NCBI GenBank assembly: GCA_030680855.1
Contig: JAUXUN010000018.1
Span: 1 to 34,339 of the forward strand
Source of the DNA: Aestuariivirga sp.
Lineage (GTDB): Bacteria > Pseudomonadota > Alphaproteobacteria > Rhizobiales > Aestuariivirgaceae
Direction of reading: 5' to 3'
Length of the DNA stretch: 34,339 nt
Each line of letters opens with the position of its first letter. The first letter of the stretch is position 1. Shown here in pieces: positions 1 through 8,290 of this stretch. Under the pieces are notes generated by a model. That model ran no database searches. It was not told the origin of the DNA and saw nothing but the letters and a program-made list of their open reading frames with translations. A program made the position numbers and the translations under genes.

Positions 1-59
1 ATCCCACCCTCCCTTCACCGTCCGGCAGGTTTACCCTGCTCTTCAAATCCATAGTTACG

Positions 60-99
60 CGAAAATCAACAGGCCCCGCAAGCCAGCTTGCGGGGCCTG
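60..99 (-). terminator. Rho-independent terminator of the chvE-like gene
   Basis: A perfect 14-bp inverted repeat lies at 70-99 (arms 70-83 and 86-99, starting CAGGCCCCGC). On the minus strand the hairpin is followed by TTGATTTTC, a modest T-tract. It sits 15 bp past the stop of the receptor gene. It either ends the transcript or stabilises the 3' end of a receptor message that partly reads into transporter genes outside the window. Confidence 0.75.
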
Positions 100-114
100 C
101 CGTTCATTATACTG

Positions 115-1182
115 TTACTGCAGATCTTCGGCCTTGATGTAGCCGGAGCCAACGAGCAGCTTCTCTATGTCGTCCTTGCCCACGTCATGGGGCGTCAAGA
201 GGTAGGACGGCACGATTTTTACCTCGTTGTTGTAGGTCTTAGTGTCGTTGATCTCGGGCTCCTTGCCTTGCAGAACCATGTCAACCATCTTGGCCGTGAC
301 CTTGGCGAGTTCGCGTGTGTCCTTGAACACCGTCGAATACTGCTCGCCGGCCATCATCGCCTTGACCGATGGCACTTCCGCGTCTTGGCCAGTGACGATT
401 GGCATTTCAGGACCGGGCGCATAGCCTACGCCCTTGAGTGACGAAATGATGCCGCGTGACAGGCCGTCGTAGGGAGCCAGCACCCCATGCACCTTCTTGT
501 CGGTGTAGTTGGCGGAAAGCAGGTTATCCATGCGGGCCTGAGCAACCGCGCCGTCCCAACGCAATGTGCCAACCTTGTCCATGCCCATCTGGCCGGAAAC
601 GATGGCAATATCGCCCGCGTCGATAAGAGGCTGCAGTACCGACATGGCGCCATCATAGAAGTAGAAGGCGTTCGTGTCGTCCGGCGAACCGCCGAAAAGT
701 TCCACATTCCAAGGCTTTACGCTGGCAAAGCGCTCCTTGAGACCCTTCACCAGTGAAGTGCCTTGCAGTACGCCAACGCCGAAATTGTCGAAGGTGGTGT
801 AGTAGTCAACGTCCGCCGTCTTGGTGATCAACCGGTCATAGGCGAACACCTTGGCACCGGCCTCTTGGGCCTTCCCGAGGATGTCCGAGAGGGTTGAACC
901 ATCGATTGCGGCGATGATCAGAACCTTGGCGCCCTTGGTGACCATGTTTTCAATCTGGGCAAGCTGGTTCGGAATGTCGTCTTCGCCGTACTGGAGATCG
1001 CTGTCGTAGCCAAGCGCAGTGAATTCCTTCACCATGGATTCGCCATCGGAAATCCAGCGCGTTGACGATTTGGTGGGCATCGAAATGCCAATAAGGCCCT
1101 TGCCCTGGGCCATCGCCTGGCCAGTGGCCAAGAGCGAGCCTGCGGCCACCGAAGTGACCAAGAAATTTCTACGCGTAAACAT
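115..1182 (-). CDS. chvE: ChvE-type sugar ABC transporter substrate-binding protein
   Basis: This is a periplasmic receptor of the multiple-sugar ChvE family, 355 aa, which captures aldoses for an ABC importer. In Agrobacterium it also feeds sugar sensing. The family signatures [40 protein letters not shown] and [11 protein letters not shown] are all present in order. The N-terminus (TRRNFLVTS, then a hydrophobic stretch ending AMA) looks like a twin-arginine signal peptide. That differs from the Sec-type signal of Agrobacterium ChvE as I recall it. GGAGG lies close upstream of the ATG, which supports this start. Partner genes (GguA/GguB-type ATPase and permease) are not in the window and may lie to the left. 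A GntR-family gene diverges from it and is the likely regulator. Confidence 0.92.
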   Translation of the reverse strand: MFTRRNFLVTSVAAGSLLATGQAMAQGKGLIGISMPTKSSTRWISDGESMVKEFTALGYDSDLQYGEDDIPNQLAQIENMVTKGAKVLIIAAIDGSTLSDILGKAQEAGAKVFAYDRLITKTADVDYYTTFDNFGVGVLQGTSLVKGLKERFASVKPWNVELFGGSPDDTNAFYFYDGAMSVLQPLIDAGDIAIVSGQMGMDKVGTLRWDGAVAQARMDNLLSANYTDKKVHGVLAPYDGLSRGIISSLKGVGYAPGPEMPIVTGQDAEVPSVKAMMAGEQYSTVFKDTRELAKVTAKMVDMVLQGKEPEINDTKTYNNEVKIVPSYLLTPHDVGKDDIEKLLVGSGYIKAEDLQ

Positions 1183-1281
1183 ATATTCCTCCCATTGTGC
1201 AGCGCTGCTGCGGTAAAGATTTTCCGGGCAGTTTCACCCAGAAACGCTATTGTTAGGATATTGGATGTGGCCACGCAATCC

Positions 1282-1300
1282 TTATTTGTATGATAATTTG
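1282..1300. promoter_or_regulatory. Candidate GntR operator / -10 region
   Basis: The segment TTATTTGTATGATAATTTG lies 6-24 bp before the GntR-family start codon. It is partly palindromic (TTAT...ATAA around TTGTATGATAA), as expected for FadR/GntR-type sites. It also contains a TATGAT element that could be the regulator's own -10 box. The location between the divergent receptor and regulator genes fits autoregulation. This is a motif-level guess. Confidence 0.3.
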
Positions 1301-1305
1301 GCCAG

Positions 1306-2073
1306 ATGAGAGACAAGATGAATCCCGGAAAATCACCGCACAAAGCCTCGCTTGCCAAGTCCGCCGGCAGCAATTTGCACCGCAAAGTGGCGCAAAGTAT
1401 CGGAAATCAGATACTTAGTGGCGTCTATGCGCCGGGTGCTATTTTGCCCAACGAGGCCGATTGGTGCCGCATCTATGGGGCGAGCCGCACCACCGTGCGC
1501 GAAGCCGTAAAAACCCTCACTGCCAAAGGCCTGCTCAAGTCCCGCACAAAAATCGGCTCGCGCGTTGAGCCCCGCGAGAACTGGAACATTCTCGATCGCG
1601 ATGTTCTGGCCTGGCACATGGCTTCCATGAACCCGCAAGAATTCTTCGCCTCGGTGCAGGAAGTGCGGAAAATCCTGGAGCCGGAAGTCGCAGCCCTTGC
1701 CGCCCTCAACCGTACGCCTCAGCAATTGCGCGCCATCAGCGAAGCCTTCGAGGACATGCGCAAGGCCAAAGCGGGCCTAAATTCCGTAGGCCCCGACGTG
1801 CGGTTTCACCTGGCGCTTCTGGCCGCCGCCAACAATGTGTTCCTCACGCCCTTTGGAATTATGATTGAGGCAGCCCTCACCAATATGTTCGAGTTCACCT
1901 CAACCCACAATCCGGAGCCGGACATGTTCATTCCGAAGCATGAAGGCATTTTGAAAGCGGTGAAACGGGGAAGCGCCAAAGCCGCCCGCAAGGCCGCCCT
2001 GAGCCTGTTGACCGACACGGACCACACGATTTCGCGAATTCCCGCAAAAGCAAAAAAGCCCAAAAAGATTTAA
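1306..2073 (+). CDS. GntR-family (FadR/FCD subfamily) transcriptional regulator
   Basis: This 255-aa protein has an N-terminal winged helix-turn-helix (about residues 24-88; [12 protein letters not shown] then [18 protein letters not shown]) and a C-terminal all-helical FCD ligand-binding domain (about 105-240). The FCD domain carries candidate metal or ligand residues in the [14 protein letters not shown] and [12 protein letters not shown] helices. FCD regulators usually respond to sugar acids or other small carboxylates and repress a neighbouring operon. It diverges from the chvE-like gene, so control of sugar uptake is the natural inference. The ATG at 1318 is an alternative start. The last four bases overlap the convergent carbonic anhydrase-like gene. 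The C-terminal tail is lysine-rich. Confidence 0.9.
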   Translation: MRDKMNPGKSPHKASLAKSAGSNLHRKVAQSIGNQILSGVYAPGAILPNEADWCRIYGASRTTVREAVKTLTAKGLLKSRTKIGSRVEPRENWNILDRDVLAWHMASMNPQEFFASVQEVRKILEPEVAALAALNRTPQQLRAISEAFEDMRKAKAGLNSVGPDVRFHLALLAAANNVFLTPFGIMIEAALTNMFEFTSTHNPEPDMFIPKHEGILKAVKRGSAKAARKAALSLLTDTDHTISRIPAKAKKPKKI

Positions 2074-2597
2074 ACCAAAGTCAGGCCCTTGGCATAGCGC
2101 TGCCAATTGCGCACATAGCCGGCAGCCGCAGCGCTGAGCCGCGCAATCGCCGCCGCGTCAAGCTCCCGCACTACCTTGCCGGGAGATCCCATCACCAGGG
2201 AATTGTCGGGAATGACTTTGCGTTCAGGAATAAGCGTATGCGCCCCGATCAGGCAATTCTTGCCGATCACCGCATTGTTGAGAATGATGGCCCCGATGCC
2301 TATCAGGGAGTTTTCGCCAATCGTGCAGCCATGGAGCATGGCCTTGTGGCCAATGGTGCAGTTTGCACCGATGCTAAGTGGCGAGCCCATATCCGTATGC
2401 AGCACGCAGCCATCCTGAATGTTGCTGCCTTCTCCCACCGAGATTAGCTCATTGTCGCCGCGGAGAACCGCGTTGAACCAGACACTGGCATTTCGCGCTA
2501 GCCGCACCCGGCCAATGACATCGGCGCTGGTGGCAACCCAATAGGCCCCCTCCTCCGGCAGTTCTGGAGCAATGCCGTCAAGGACATGAAGTGCCAT
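2070..2597 (-). CDS. Gamma-class carbonic anhydrase family protein
   Basis: This is a 175-aa left-handed beta-helix protein built from hexapeptide repeats ([18 protein letters not shown] and others). The three zinc-ligand histidines of the family are present: H67 (VLHTD), H84 (IGHKA) and H89 (MLHG). The RGDNE segment near residue 46 is also typical. Relatives are annotated YrdA/PaaY-like or gamma carbonic anhydrase. Actual CO2 hydration cannot be assumed, because many homologues lack measurable activity or act as thioesterases. The length is normal. It converges with the GntR-family gene (4-bp overlap), and a small membrane protein gene lies just upstream on the same strand, possibly co-transcribed. 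Confidence 0.9.
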   Translation of the reverse strand: MALHVLDGIAPELPEEGAYWVATSADVIGRVRLARNASVWFNAVLRGDNELISVGEGSNIQDGCVLHTDMGSPLSIGANCTIGHKAMLHGCTIGENSLIGIGAIILNNAVIGKNCLIGAHTLIPERKVIPDNSLVMGSPGKVVRELDAAAIARLSAAAAGYVRNWQRYAKGLTLV

Positions 2598-2609
2598 AGG
2601 GATTCCCGT

Positions 2610-2915
2610 TCAGATGACGCCAAAGAATTGCGTCAGGATAAATACACCCAGCAAAAAGCTCCAGCCCAAACTTGCAACAACCAGCAGCATGCCCACACTG
2701 GCACTGCCCACGTAACGCCAGGCCGCAAGCAAAAGCAGGAGAGGTGCGGAGATAACAACCACCAGCGCGCGCAGCGGCGCAACGGCGCTTGGTTCAAGCA
2801 ACAGGCCAAACCGCGGCTCTTCCCCCGCCGCCAACGTCCACAGGCTTGCCGTGAGACCAGCCGTAACGATCCCAACGGCTACGGCAAACAGATAGGCCAA
2901 ATGCACCATATCCAT
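2610..2915 (-). CDS. Small three-helix membrane protein of unknown function
   Basis: The 101-aa protein is mostly hydrophobic. It has likely transmembrane helices at about residues 6-25, 44-63 and 73-95, and a short charged loop (AAGEEPR) between the first two. I do not recognise a named function. Longer upstream starts exist to 2984. The ATG at 2915 is chosen because AAGGGGAG ends six bases before it. It precedes the carbonic anhydrase-like gene on the same strand with 12 bp between them, so the two may form an operon. Confidence 0.65.
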   Translation of the reverse strand: MDMVHLAYLFAVAVGIVTAGLTASLWTLAAGEEPRFGLLLEPSAVAPLRALVVVISAPLLLLLAAWRYVGSASVGMLLVVASLGWSFLLGVFILTQFFGVI

Positions 2916-2983
2916 GCTCATCTCCCCTTGGCCTGTATCATTCAGGCACATTCCCGCATCCCTGGGGACTACGCAGCAAGTCA

Positions 2984-3012
2984 TGGACCAGAGGAAAAGC
3001 CCGACCTATAGT
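2984..3012 (+). promoter_or_regulatory. Candidate promoter with start-proximal -10 box
   Basis: TGGACC (2984-2989) and TATAGT (3007-3012) are separated by 17 bp. The -10 box ends only eight bases before the ATG at 3021. No Shine-Dalgarno-like sequence precedes that ATG, so the message may be leaderless or nearly so. This is inferred by eye only. Confidence 0.3.
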
Positions 3013-3020
3013 TTCGCCGC

Positions 3021-3722
3021 ATGGTCAGCCATCACCTTAACTATCTTCTGCAGCGCCGGCGCGAACGCTCCTTGGGGATTATTCTTCTGTTCGTGCTCAT
3101 GACATTTTTCAGCCTCGCTGGCGTGGTGCTGGCGATTTACTTCGTGCCCAATCCGTCCCTGCTTTTTGGCCGCCCGGAAATCGGCGCACCTTCCACCTCG
3201 GTTGTTGTGGCAACCCTGGAAGACACCGAATTCACCCTGCCTGAAACCATCGTGGCGAAAATCGACAAGCCGATTCTGGGCAATGCCACGCGCATTGACC
3301 TCCGCCTGCCCTGGCCCTTTGACCGCCAGCAACTCAACATCGTCCATGCCTTGCCAACGGACTTGCAGAACTGGGTGTTGATCACACTGGAACCACGCCT
3401 TGGCCGCACCGGACTTGAGGAGCGCATGGCTCCGATCTACAGCGTCTATCTTGATCCAGCGGAAAGCGAGGAAGCGGGACTTGTTCTCAGGAAGTTCAAG
3501 GCCGATTCACCCTACACGGATTCCGAGCTTCTCATGGCGCCTACGGGCGAAGTGATCAGGTGTGATAAGATACCGTCCGTGTTGGGACCTATCATTTGCG
3601 AGCGCCTGTGGCCGCTCAGCAACGGCGTCATGGCGCGGGTGCGCTTCTCGCGTCAAAGGCTGGCGGAATGGAAAGACATGGATGAGACAGCGCAAATTCT
3701 CCTGAAGGAATTCACGCGTTAG
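3021..3722 (+). CDS. Single-pass membrane-anchored protein of unknown function
   Basis: The 233-aa protein has a short basic cytoplasmic start (LLQRRRERS), one transmembrane helix at about residues 18-41, then a soluble domain of about 190 aa rich in beta-strand-like patterns. Two cysteines (in RCDKIP and IICERL, about residues 181 and 193) could form a disulfide if the domain is periplasmic. I recognise no family. The upstream gene is divergent and a palindrome with terminator-like character follows the stop. Translation probably starts at the only nearby ATG, which has no visible ribosome-binding site. Confidence 0.65.
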   Translation: MVSHHLNYLLQRRRERSLGIILLFVLMTFFSLAGVVLAIYFVPNPSLLFGRPEIGAPSTSVVVATLEDTEFTLPETIVAKIDKPILGNATRIDLRLPWPFDRQQLNIVHALPTDLQNWVLITLEPRLGRTGLEERMAPIYSVYLDPAESEEAGLVLRKFKADSPYTDSELLMAPTGEVIRCDKIPSVLGPIICERLWPLSNGVMARVRFSRQRLAEWKDMDETAQILLKEFTR

Positions 3723-3740
3723 GCTTGGCTCTCCACTCTT

Positions 3741-3816
3741 CTCATCATGCCCGCACTTGATGCGGGCAACTCCCCGGTTTAAAAAAGTTGGCCGCGTCAA
3801 GCGCGGCCATGATGAG
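3741..3816. repeat. Nested inverted repeat between convergent genes
   Basis: An outer inverted repeat (CTCATCATG at 3741-3749, CATGATGAG at 3808-3816) encloses two GC-rich hairpins. These are CCCGCA-CTTGA-TGCGGG at 3750-3766 and GGCCGCG-TCAAG-CGCGGCC at 3790-3808. A short TTTAAAAAA run lies between them. The position between two convergent genes fits a bidirectional terminator. The unit also resembles the short palindromic intergenic elements common in alphaproteobacterial genomes. Confidence 0.6.
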
Positions 3817-3833
3817 ATTAAAGTGAAGCCTGG

Positions 3834-4043
3834 CTATTCCAGGTCAATATCCAGAATGGCCATGGAGAAATGGTAGGACAGCTCGCCGTCCTCTTCATCC
3901 TTGGAGATAACCCCGATGAACTCTTCGCCGATATAAACTTCGCACGAGTCATTCTTCTGCGGGCGCTTGCGCACCGCAATCGCCGGGGAGCCAAAGGTGT
4001 TGCGGAAATAGGTGGTCAGCTTGGCAAGTTCTTCTGGCTTCAA
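3834..4043 (-). CDS. DUF3126 family protein
   Basis: This is a small acidic protein of 69 aa matching the DUF3126 family along its whole length: MKPEEL start, YIGEEFIGV core, MAILDIDLE end. The function of the family is unknown. The start is a TTG codon at 4043. It is chosen because the family begins MKP-E-E/I-x-K-L and because AGGAG lies nine bases upstream. It follows cysE on the same strand with a 39-bp gap, an arrangement that suggests co-transcription. Confidence 0.85.
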   Translation of the reverse strand: MKPEELAKLTTYFRNTFGSPAIAVRKRPQKNDSCEVYIGEEFIGVISKDEEDGELSYHFSMAILDIDLE

Positions 4044-4082
4044 GGTGATGTGCTCCTGACGGTGATTGGCCGTGGTCTAACC

Positions 4083-4910
4083 CTATTCCGGCTGGCCCGC
4101 AACATCTTCAACTTTGTGGTCCATGGCCCGCGCCGGCTCCTCACAACCAGCATAGCCAACGATCTTGGCGGGCACGCCGGCAACCGTGCGGTTTGGCGGA
4201 ACATCATGAAGCACGACCGAGCAGGCGGCAACCCGCGAGCAATGGCCGACCTCAATGTTTCCGAGAATCTTGGCGCCAGCACCAATCAACACGCCGTGCC
4301 TGATTTTCGGATGGCGGTCCCCGCTTTCCTTGCCCGTTCCGCCAAGGGTAACACCTTGCAGAATGGAAACGTTGTCTTCTACTACTGTGGTTTCACCAAT
4401 CACAATGTCATGGCCATGATCGATCATGATGCCCTTGCCGATCTTGGCGGCCGGATTGATGTCAACACTGGAAATCATCGAAGAGCGGCTTTGCAGATAG
4501 CTTGCAAAGTCATGCCGCCCCATGTGCAAAAGCCGGTGCGCCATGCGGTGGGTTTGCAAAGCCTGAAAGCCCTTGAAGTAAAGCAGCGGGTCAACATAGC
4601 GGTGGCAGGCGGGATCCCGCTCGAACGTGGCAATAATGTCAGCCCGTGCCGCAAAGCCAATTTCCGGCTCTTCTTCCATGGCATCTTCAAAAGCCTGCAC
4701 CACCAGCTCGGCGCTCAAATCCACGCTGCCCAGGCGCTGCGCCAAACGGTGCACCAGGGCCCGTTCAAAAGTATTGTGATTGAGAACGGCGGAGAAAATG
4801 AAGCCGCCAAGAACCGGCTCCTTGCGGGCAATGTCTTCCGCTTCCCGCCGCATGCGGTCCCAGACGGGATCAATCGCCTGGACGACTTGCGGTTTGGTGG
4901 ATTGGCGCAT
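4083..4910 (-). CDS. cysE: Serine O-acetyltransferase
   Basis: The 275-aa enzyme transfers acetyl from acetyl-CoA to L-serine, the first step of cysteine synthesis. The N-terminal helical domain (about 1-150, including FKGFQALQTHRMAH) is followed by the hexapeptide-repeat domain. The catalytic-site segment is IDHGHDIVIGETTVV, and the acetyl-CoA-binding stretch is GVTLGGTGKESGDRHPK. The C-terminus (GYAGCEEPARAMDHK) is the flexible tail that in this family contacts cysteine synthase and mediates cysteine feedback. The start at 4910 is preferred over the longer reading from 4934 because AGGAG lies eight bases before it. Confidence 0.93.
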   Translation of the reverse strand: MRQSTKPQVVQAIDPVWDRMRREAEDIARKEPVLGGFIFSAVLNHNTFERALVHRLAQRLGSVDLSAELVVQAFEDAMEEEPEIGFAARADIIATFERDPACHRYVDPLLYFKGFQALQTHRMAHRLLHMGRHDFASYLQSRSSMISSVDINPAAKIGKGIMIDHGHDIVIGETTVVEDNVSILQGVTLGGTGKESGDRHPKIRHGVLIGAGAKILGNIEVGHCSRVAACSVVLHDVPPNRTVAGVPAKIVGYAGCEEPARAMDHKVEDVAGQPE

Positions 4911-4971
4911 GGTTCGTTCTCCTGAATGCCACATATATAGCAGATCCGCTCATAGATGGGGAGTGCCCCGG

Positions 4972-5739
4972 TTAATTGTCAATTCCCAGTAAATGGGCGC
5001 CCAAAAACGTTAAAACCGCTTCCTTGTAAAGTTTGTCGCCCACCGCATTCATGTGGTTGCGCTTGGCTAGCGTGACCCCGGTTGCCCCCGGAATTGCCGC
5101 CAAAAGCGGGACAATTTCCCCGGCAACGTCGTCTTTTTCACCCACAACCACCAGAACGGGGATTTTGATGGTTGCGAGCATCTCTGCCGTAATCTTCACC
5201 CGTGATGACCTGATGCAGGCCGCCAGGGCCTTCAAATCACCACGGGTTTGCTCCGCAAATACCCGAAAGGTGCGCGCCGATACATCCGTCACGTCCAAAA
5301 GCGATGCGGCCTCAAGCGCCTTGGCAATCTCACGGCCGCCGCCAACCCCCGTAATCATCCGCGACGCCAGGCCCGCAAAAACCGCCGACCCCACCCGTGT
5401 TGGATGGGCTATAGCCATGAACGCCGCAATCCGGGCGCCCATTGAATAGCCCATGACATGGGCCCGGGGGATTTTGAGGTGATCCAGCAAGCGCCGCGCA
5501 TCCTCCGCCATTTCCGCTGCCGAATACAGGTCGGGATTATAAAGCTTCTCGCTATCCCCATGGCCGCGATTATCCATGGTGATGACGCGAAAGCCGCCAT
5601 CCAGCAAAGTATTCACCCAGCCCGTATCGACCCAGTTCACCCGTCCGTTGGAGGCAAAGCCATGGATGAGAAGCACCGGCTCACCCTGCCCTACATCGTC
5701 AAAGGCGATTTCCACACTGTCTGAATTGAATTTGTGCAT
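4972..5739 (-). CDS. Alpha/beta hydrolase
   Basis: This 255-aa cytosolic alpha/beta-hydrolase has an oxyanion-hole motif LLIHGFAS near residue 23 and the strand-5 nucleophile elbow GYSMG (Ser99). The acid region is GEKDDVAG and the likely catalytic histidine lies in NHMNAV. The MDNRGHGDS segment is typical of the haloperoxidase/esterase-like branch. The substrate is unknown. The ATG at 5739 is chosen over an in-frame TTG nine bases upstream; neither has a strong ribosome-binding site. It lies upstream of cysE on the same strand with a 61-bp gap and diverges from the zf-CHCC gene. Confidence 0.85.
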   Translation of the reverse strand: MHKFNSDSVEIAFDDVGQGEPVLLIHGFASNGRVNWVDTGWVNTLLDGGFRVITMDNRGHGDSEKLYNPDLYSAAEMAEDARRLLDHLKIPRAHVMGYSMGARIAAFMAIAHPTRVGSAVFAGLASRMITGVGGGREIAKALEAASLLDVTDVSARTFRVFAEQTRGDLKALAACIRSSRVKITAEMLATIKIPVLVVVGEKDDVAGEIVPLLAAIPGATGVTLAKRNHMNAVGDKLYKEAVLTFLGAHLLGIDN

Positions 5740-5791
5740 GGCCAGCAAGATATGCTATTTGGCTCCCCTCACAAGCTATTTCGAGGATTCC

Positions 5792-6037
5792 ATGGCAGCT
5801 TCTTCCACCCCGCATTTCCAGAATGATATGGGGCTTTCCAAGATCGAGATCGGCGCCAAGGAGTTCATGTGCGTCGGTGCCAAGCCCCCGCTCGATCACC
5901 CTCATGTCTTTCTGAACATGGGCGGTGCCGAAGAAATCGTCTGCCCCTATTGCTCAACCCTGTTCAAGCACAATGCCAAGCTCAAGCCGGGCGGGGCCAG
6001 GCCCGAAGCCGCCGTATGGCACGACGAGGCCGCATAA
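5792..6037 (+). CDS. Zinc-finger domain protein (zf-CHCC family)
   Basis: The 81-aa protein has the C-x(n)-H-x(n)-C-x2-C zinc-ligand pattern of the zf-CHCC family: FMCVGAKPPLDHPHVF then EEIVCPYC. This family is related to the mitochondrial complex I subunit NDUFS6, and bacterial members are short stand-alone proteins found widely in alphaproteobacteria. A role linked to NADH dehydrogenase is therefore plausible but not shown here. The start follows a GAGG element. The 3' end overlaps the next gene by 22 bp, beginning a four-gene overlapping run. Confidence 0.85.
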   Translation: MAASSTPHFQNDMGLSKIEIGAKEFMCVGAKPPLDHPHVFLNMGGAEEIVCPYCSTLFKHNAKLKPGGARPEAAVWHDEAA

Positions 6038-6522
6038 CCCGCCGCTTCACCATCCGACAATACCGCGACAGCGATGAAGCGCAGGTCGTTGAGCTTGTGC
6101 GCGAGTTGCAGGCATTCGAGTCTCCGCTGTACAAGTGGGGAAAACCGCCCGAGGATATTGGCCCCTGGTATTTGGCAGAGACCAAGAAGTGGTGCGTCAA
6201 GAACGAAGGTGTAATCCTCGTCGCTGAACACGCCAAATCGCTGCTGGGATATGCAACCATTCTTACCAAATGCGAATCCGACGGAACGAGCGACGAGATT
6301 GCCTACACTTACGCCCATGTGGCTGATCTGGTCGTCACAAAATCGGCGCGGCGGCAGGGAATTGGCAAAGCTCTCCTGAAGGCCTGCGAGAAAGAAGCCC
6401 GCGCCAAGGGCCGCAAGATTTTTCGCATTGGCGTTCTCTCCCGGAATGGGGGTGCGATGGCAACCTATCACGATTTTGGATTTGCTCCCTATCACCAGAC
6501 GCTGGAAAAAATTCTGGAATGA
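6016..6522 (+). CDS. GNAT-family N-acetyltransferase
   Basis: This is a 168-aa acetyl-CoA-dependent acyltransferase. The core motif A is clear: ADLVVTKSARRQGIGKAL, with the R/Q-x-x-G-x-G/A pyrophosphate loop (RRQGIG). It is followed by NGGAMATYHDFGF, the usual motif B where an Asn and a Tyr-x-x-x-G-F close the fold. The acceptor is unknown. It is translationally linked to both neighbours: 22 bp overlap upstream and ATGA overlap downstream with the glycosylase gene. Confidence 0.85.
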   Translation: MARRGRITRRFTIRQYRDSDEAQVVELVRELQAFESPLYKWGKPPEDIGPWYLAETKKWCVKNEGVILVAEHAKSLLGYATILTKCESDGTSDEIAYTYAHVADLVVTKSARRQGIGKALLKACEKEARAKGRKIFRIGVLSRNGGAMATYHDFGFAPYHQTLEKILE

Positions 6523-7721
6523 AACCCTCCCTTTCCCTCGCTGAAGCCCGAAGGCTCACCCTTGTCGCGCAGGGCTTCACCTTTCCCAAGCGCGAGGGCA
6601 AGGCAAACTGGACAAAAATCAGCAACACCATCAACCAGATCAACCTGCTGCAAATCGATAGCGTGAATGTTCTGGTGCGCTCGCATTACCTGCCGGTGTT
6701 TTCAAGGCTGGGCCACTATGATCACGCCACGCTGGATGCCCGCAGCTTCAGCAACAAGAAGCGCACCATGTTTGAATGCTGGTCCCATGAGGCAAGCCTT
6801 GTGCCACTCGAACTGCACCCCCTCATGCGCTGGCGCATGAACCGCGCCCTGAACGGCAATGGCACCTATGGCTCGATGAACCAGTTTGCCAGAGATGAAA
6901 GCGAATATGTGAAGAGCGCGCTTGATTTCGTCAGGCGCAACGGCCCGACCGCCGTGAGCGATTTCCCTGACAGTGGCAAGGGTGCCGGTGGTTGGTGGGG
7001 CTGGAGCAAGGGCAAGATGGCGCTTGAAACCCTCTTCGACCAAGGCCTCGTCACAACTGCGGCCCGTCCTTCCTTCGAGCGCATCTATGATCTCACCGAG
7101 AACGTCATTCCTTCAGACGTCTTGCAGAAGCCGACACCACCGGAATCCGAAACCTTCCGCAGGCTCATGGAGCTCTCTGCCCTGGCCCTCGGCGTGGGCA
7201 CTGAGTTTGACCTGCGGGATTATTTCCGGCTTCCCGTGGCTGAAACCAAAGTGGCACTTGCCGAACTCCTCGAAGCTGGAACGCTCATCCCCGTATCCGT
7301 GCAGGACTGGAAGCATCAGGCCTACATCCACCGCGACACCAAACTCCCGCGCAAGGCCGGAGGCACAGCCTTGGTTTCGCCCTTCGACCCCCTCGTTTGG
7401 GAGCGCGCCCGGGCCGAACGGCTGTTCAATTTCCACTATCGTATCGAGATTTACACGCCCGCCGAAAAACGCAAATACGGCTATTATGTCCTACCCTTCC
7501 TGATGGGCGACCGCTTTGCCGCCCGCGTTTGTCTGAAGGCTGACCGGCAGGCGGGCGTATTGCGGGCCAATACCGCCCACCTCGAACCCCATGCTGATGC
7601 CACGGAAACAGCCGAGGCCCTGAGCAAGGAGTTATTGCTCATGGCGGAATGGTTGGGTCTGGAAGGTGTTGAAGCCGGAGCCAAGGGAAATCTTGCCCGC
7701 CATTTGAAGGCCGCCCTGTGA
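6519..7721 (+). CDS. YcaQ/AlkX-type crosslink-repair DNA glycosylase (winged-helix)
   Basis: This 400-aa member of the HTH_42 (DUF1006) family includes E. coli YcaQ and Streptomyces AlkZ, glycosylases that unhook alkylated bases and interstrand crosslinks. The Q-phi-D/Q catalytic motif is visible as QID at residues 45-47, followed by the signature SHYLPVFSRLG. The tandem winged-helix body carries NKKRTMFECWSHEASL, and the C-terminal part has the conserved SPFDPLVWERARAERLFNF and YGYYVLPFL segments. Length and order are normal for the family. The start codon overlaps the previous stop (ATGA), and the downstream GNAT starts within its stop (GTGA). Confidence 0.88.
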   Translation: MKPSLSLAEARRLTLVAQGFTFPKREGKANWTKISNTINQINLLQIDSVNVLVRSHYLPVFSRLGHYDHATLDARSFSNKKRTMFECWSHEASLVPLELHPLMRWRMNRALNGNGTYGSMNQFARDESEYVKSALDFVRRNGPTAVSDFPDSGKGAGGWWGWSKGKMALETLFDQGLVTTAARPSFERIYDLTENVIPSDVLQKPTPPESETFRRLMELSALALGVGTEFDLRDYFRLPVAETKVALAELLEAGTLIPVSVQDWKHQAYIHRDTKLPRKAGGTALVSPFDPLVWERARAERLFNFHYRIEIYTPAEKRKYGYYVLPFLMGDRFAARVCLKADRQAGVLRANTAHLEPHADATETAEALSKELLLMAEWLGLEGVEAGAKGNLARHLKAAL

Positions 7722-8254
7722 TCCACATTGAAACCGATCGCCTCATTCTCCGGCTCGTGCCGCTAGCCGGGCTGGCCAGCACGGCGGCCGGAAACATCAA
7801 GGCCACCCAAGGCCTGGTCGGCGAACAGCTGCCGGAAGAATGGTTCGATGATTCCTGGGTTTACAAATTGCGTTACGATCAGTGGCTGGCGGATCCCATC
7901 TATGCGCCATGGTCCATCCGCGCCATCGCCTCAAAGGAAACCGGCGATATTGTCGGCAGCATGAATTGCCATCACCAGCCCATGCCATTCCTATTGAAGG
8001 GTAAGGAACGCCTGGCAACCGAAATGGGCTATACCATTTTCGAAGCCTACCGCAGGCAGGGCATCGCCTTCGAAGCCATCAATGCTTTCATCGCCTGGGC
8101 CAAGACCCAGGGACTTGAAGGCGTCATTCTCTCAATCCAGCCCACCAATGCACCCTCCCTGGCGCTTGCGCTGAAACTGGGAGCAACCCAGATCGGCTCG
8201 CAAATCGATGAGAGGGACGGTCGGGAAGACATCTATTATTTCGATATAAGTTAG
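7718..8254 (+). CDS. GNAT-family N-acetyltransferase (RimJ/RimL type)
   Basis: The 178-aa protein begins IETDRLILR, the classic start of the RimJ/RimL-like branch. It has the acetyl-CoA motif GYTIFEAYRRQGIAFEA, then ILSIQPTNAPSLALALKLGAT. The branch acetylates protein N-termini or small amines; the target here is unknown. Translation starts at a GTG that overlaps the previous stop by three bases, so it is coupled to the YcaQ-type gene. It is the last gene of the run. Confidence 0.85.
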   Translation: MIHIETDRLILRLVPLAGLASTAAGNIKATQGLVGEQLPEEWFDDSWVYKLRYDQWLADPIYAPWSIRAIASKETGDIVGSMNCHHQPMPFLLKGKERLATEMGYTIFEAYRRQGIAFEAINAFIAWAKTQGLEGVILSIQPTNAPSLALALKLGATQIGSQIDERDGREDIYYFDIS

Positions 8255-8290
8255 AGCGAGATCAACCTTCCTTGAATTGAAATTCCTCTA

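Noticed and set aside
3870-4925. 351-codon plus-strand frame
   Set aside because: Antisense to DUF3126 and cysE, both unambiguous; no recognisable domain.
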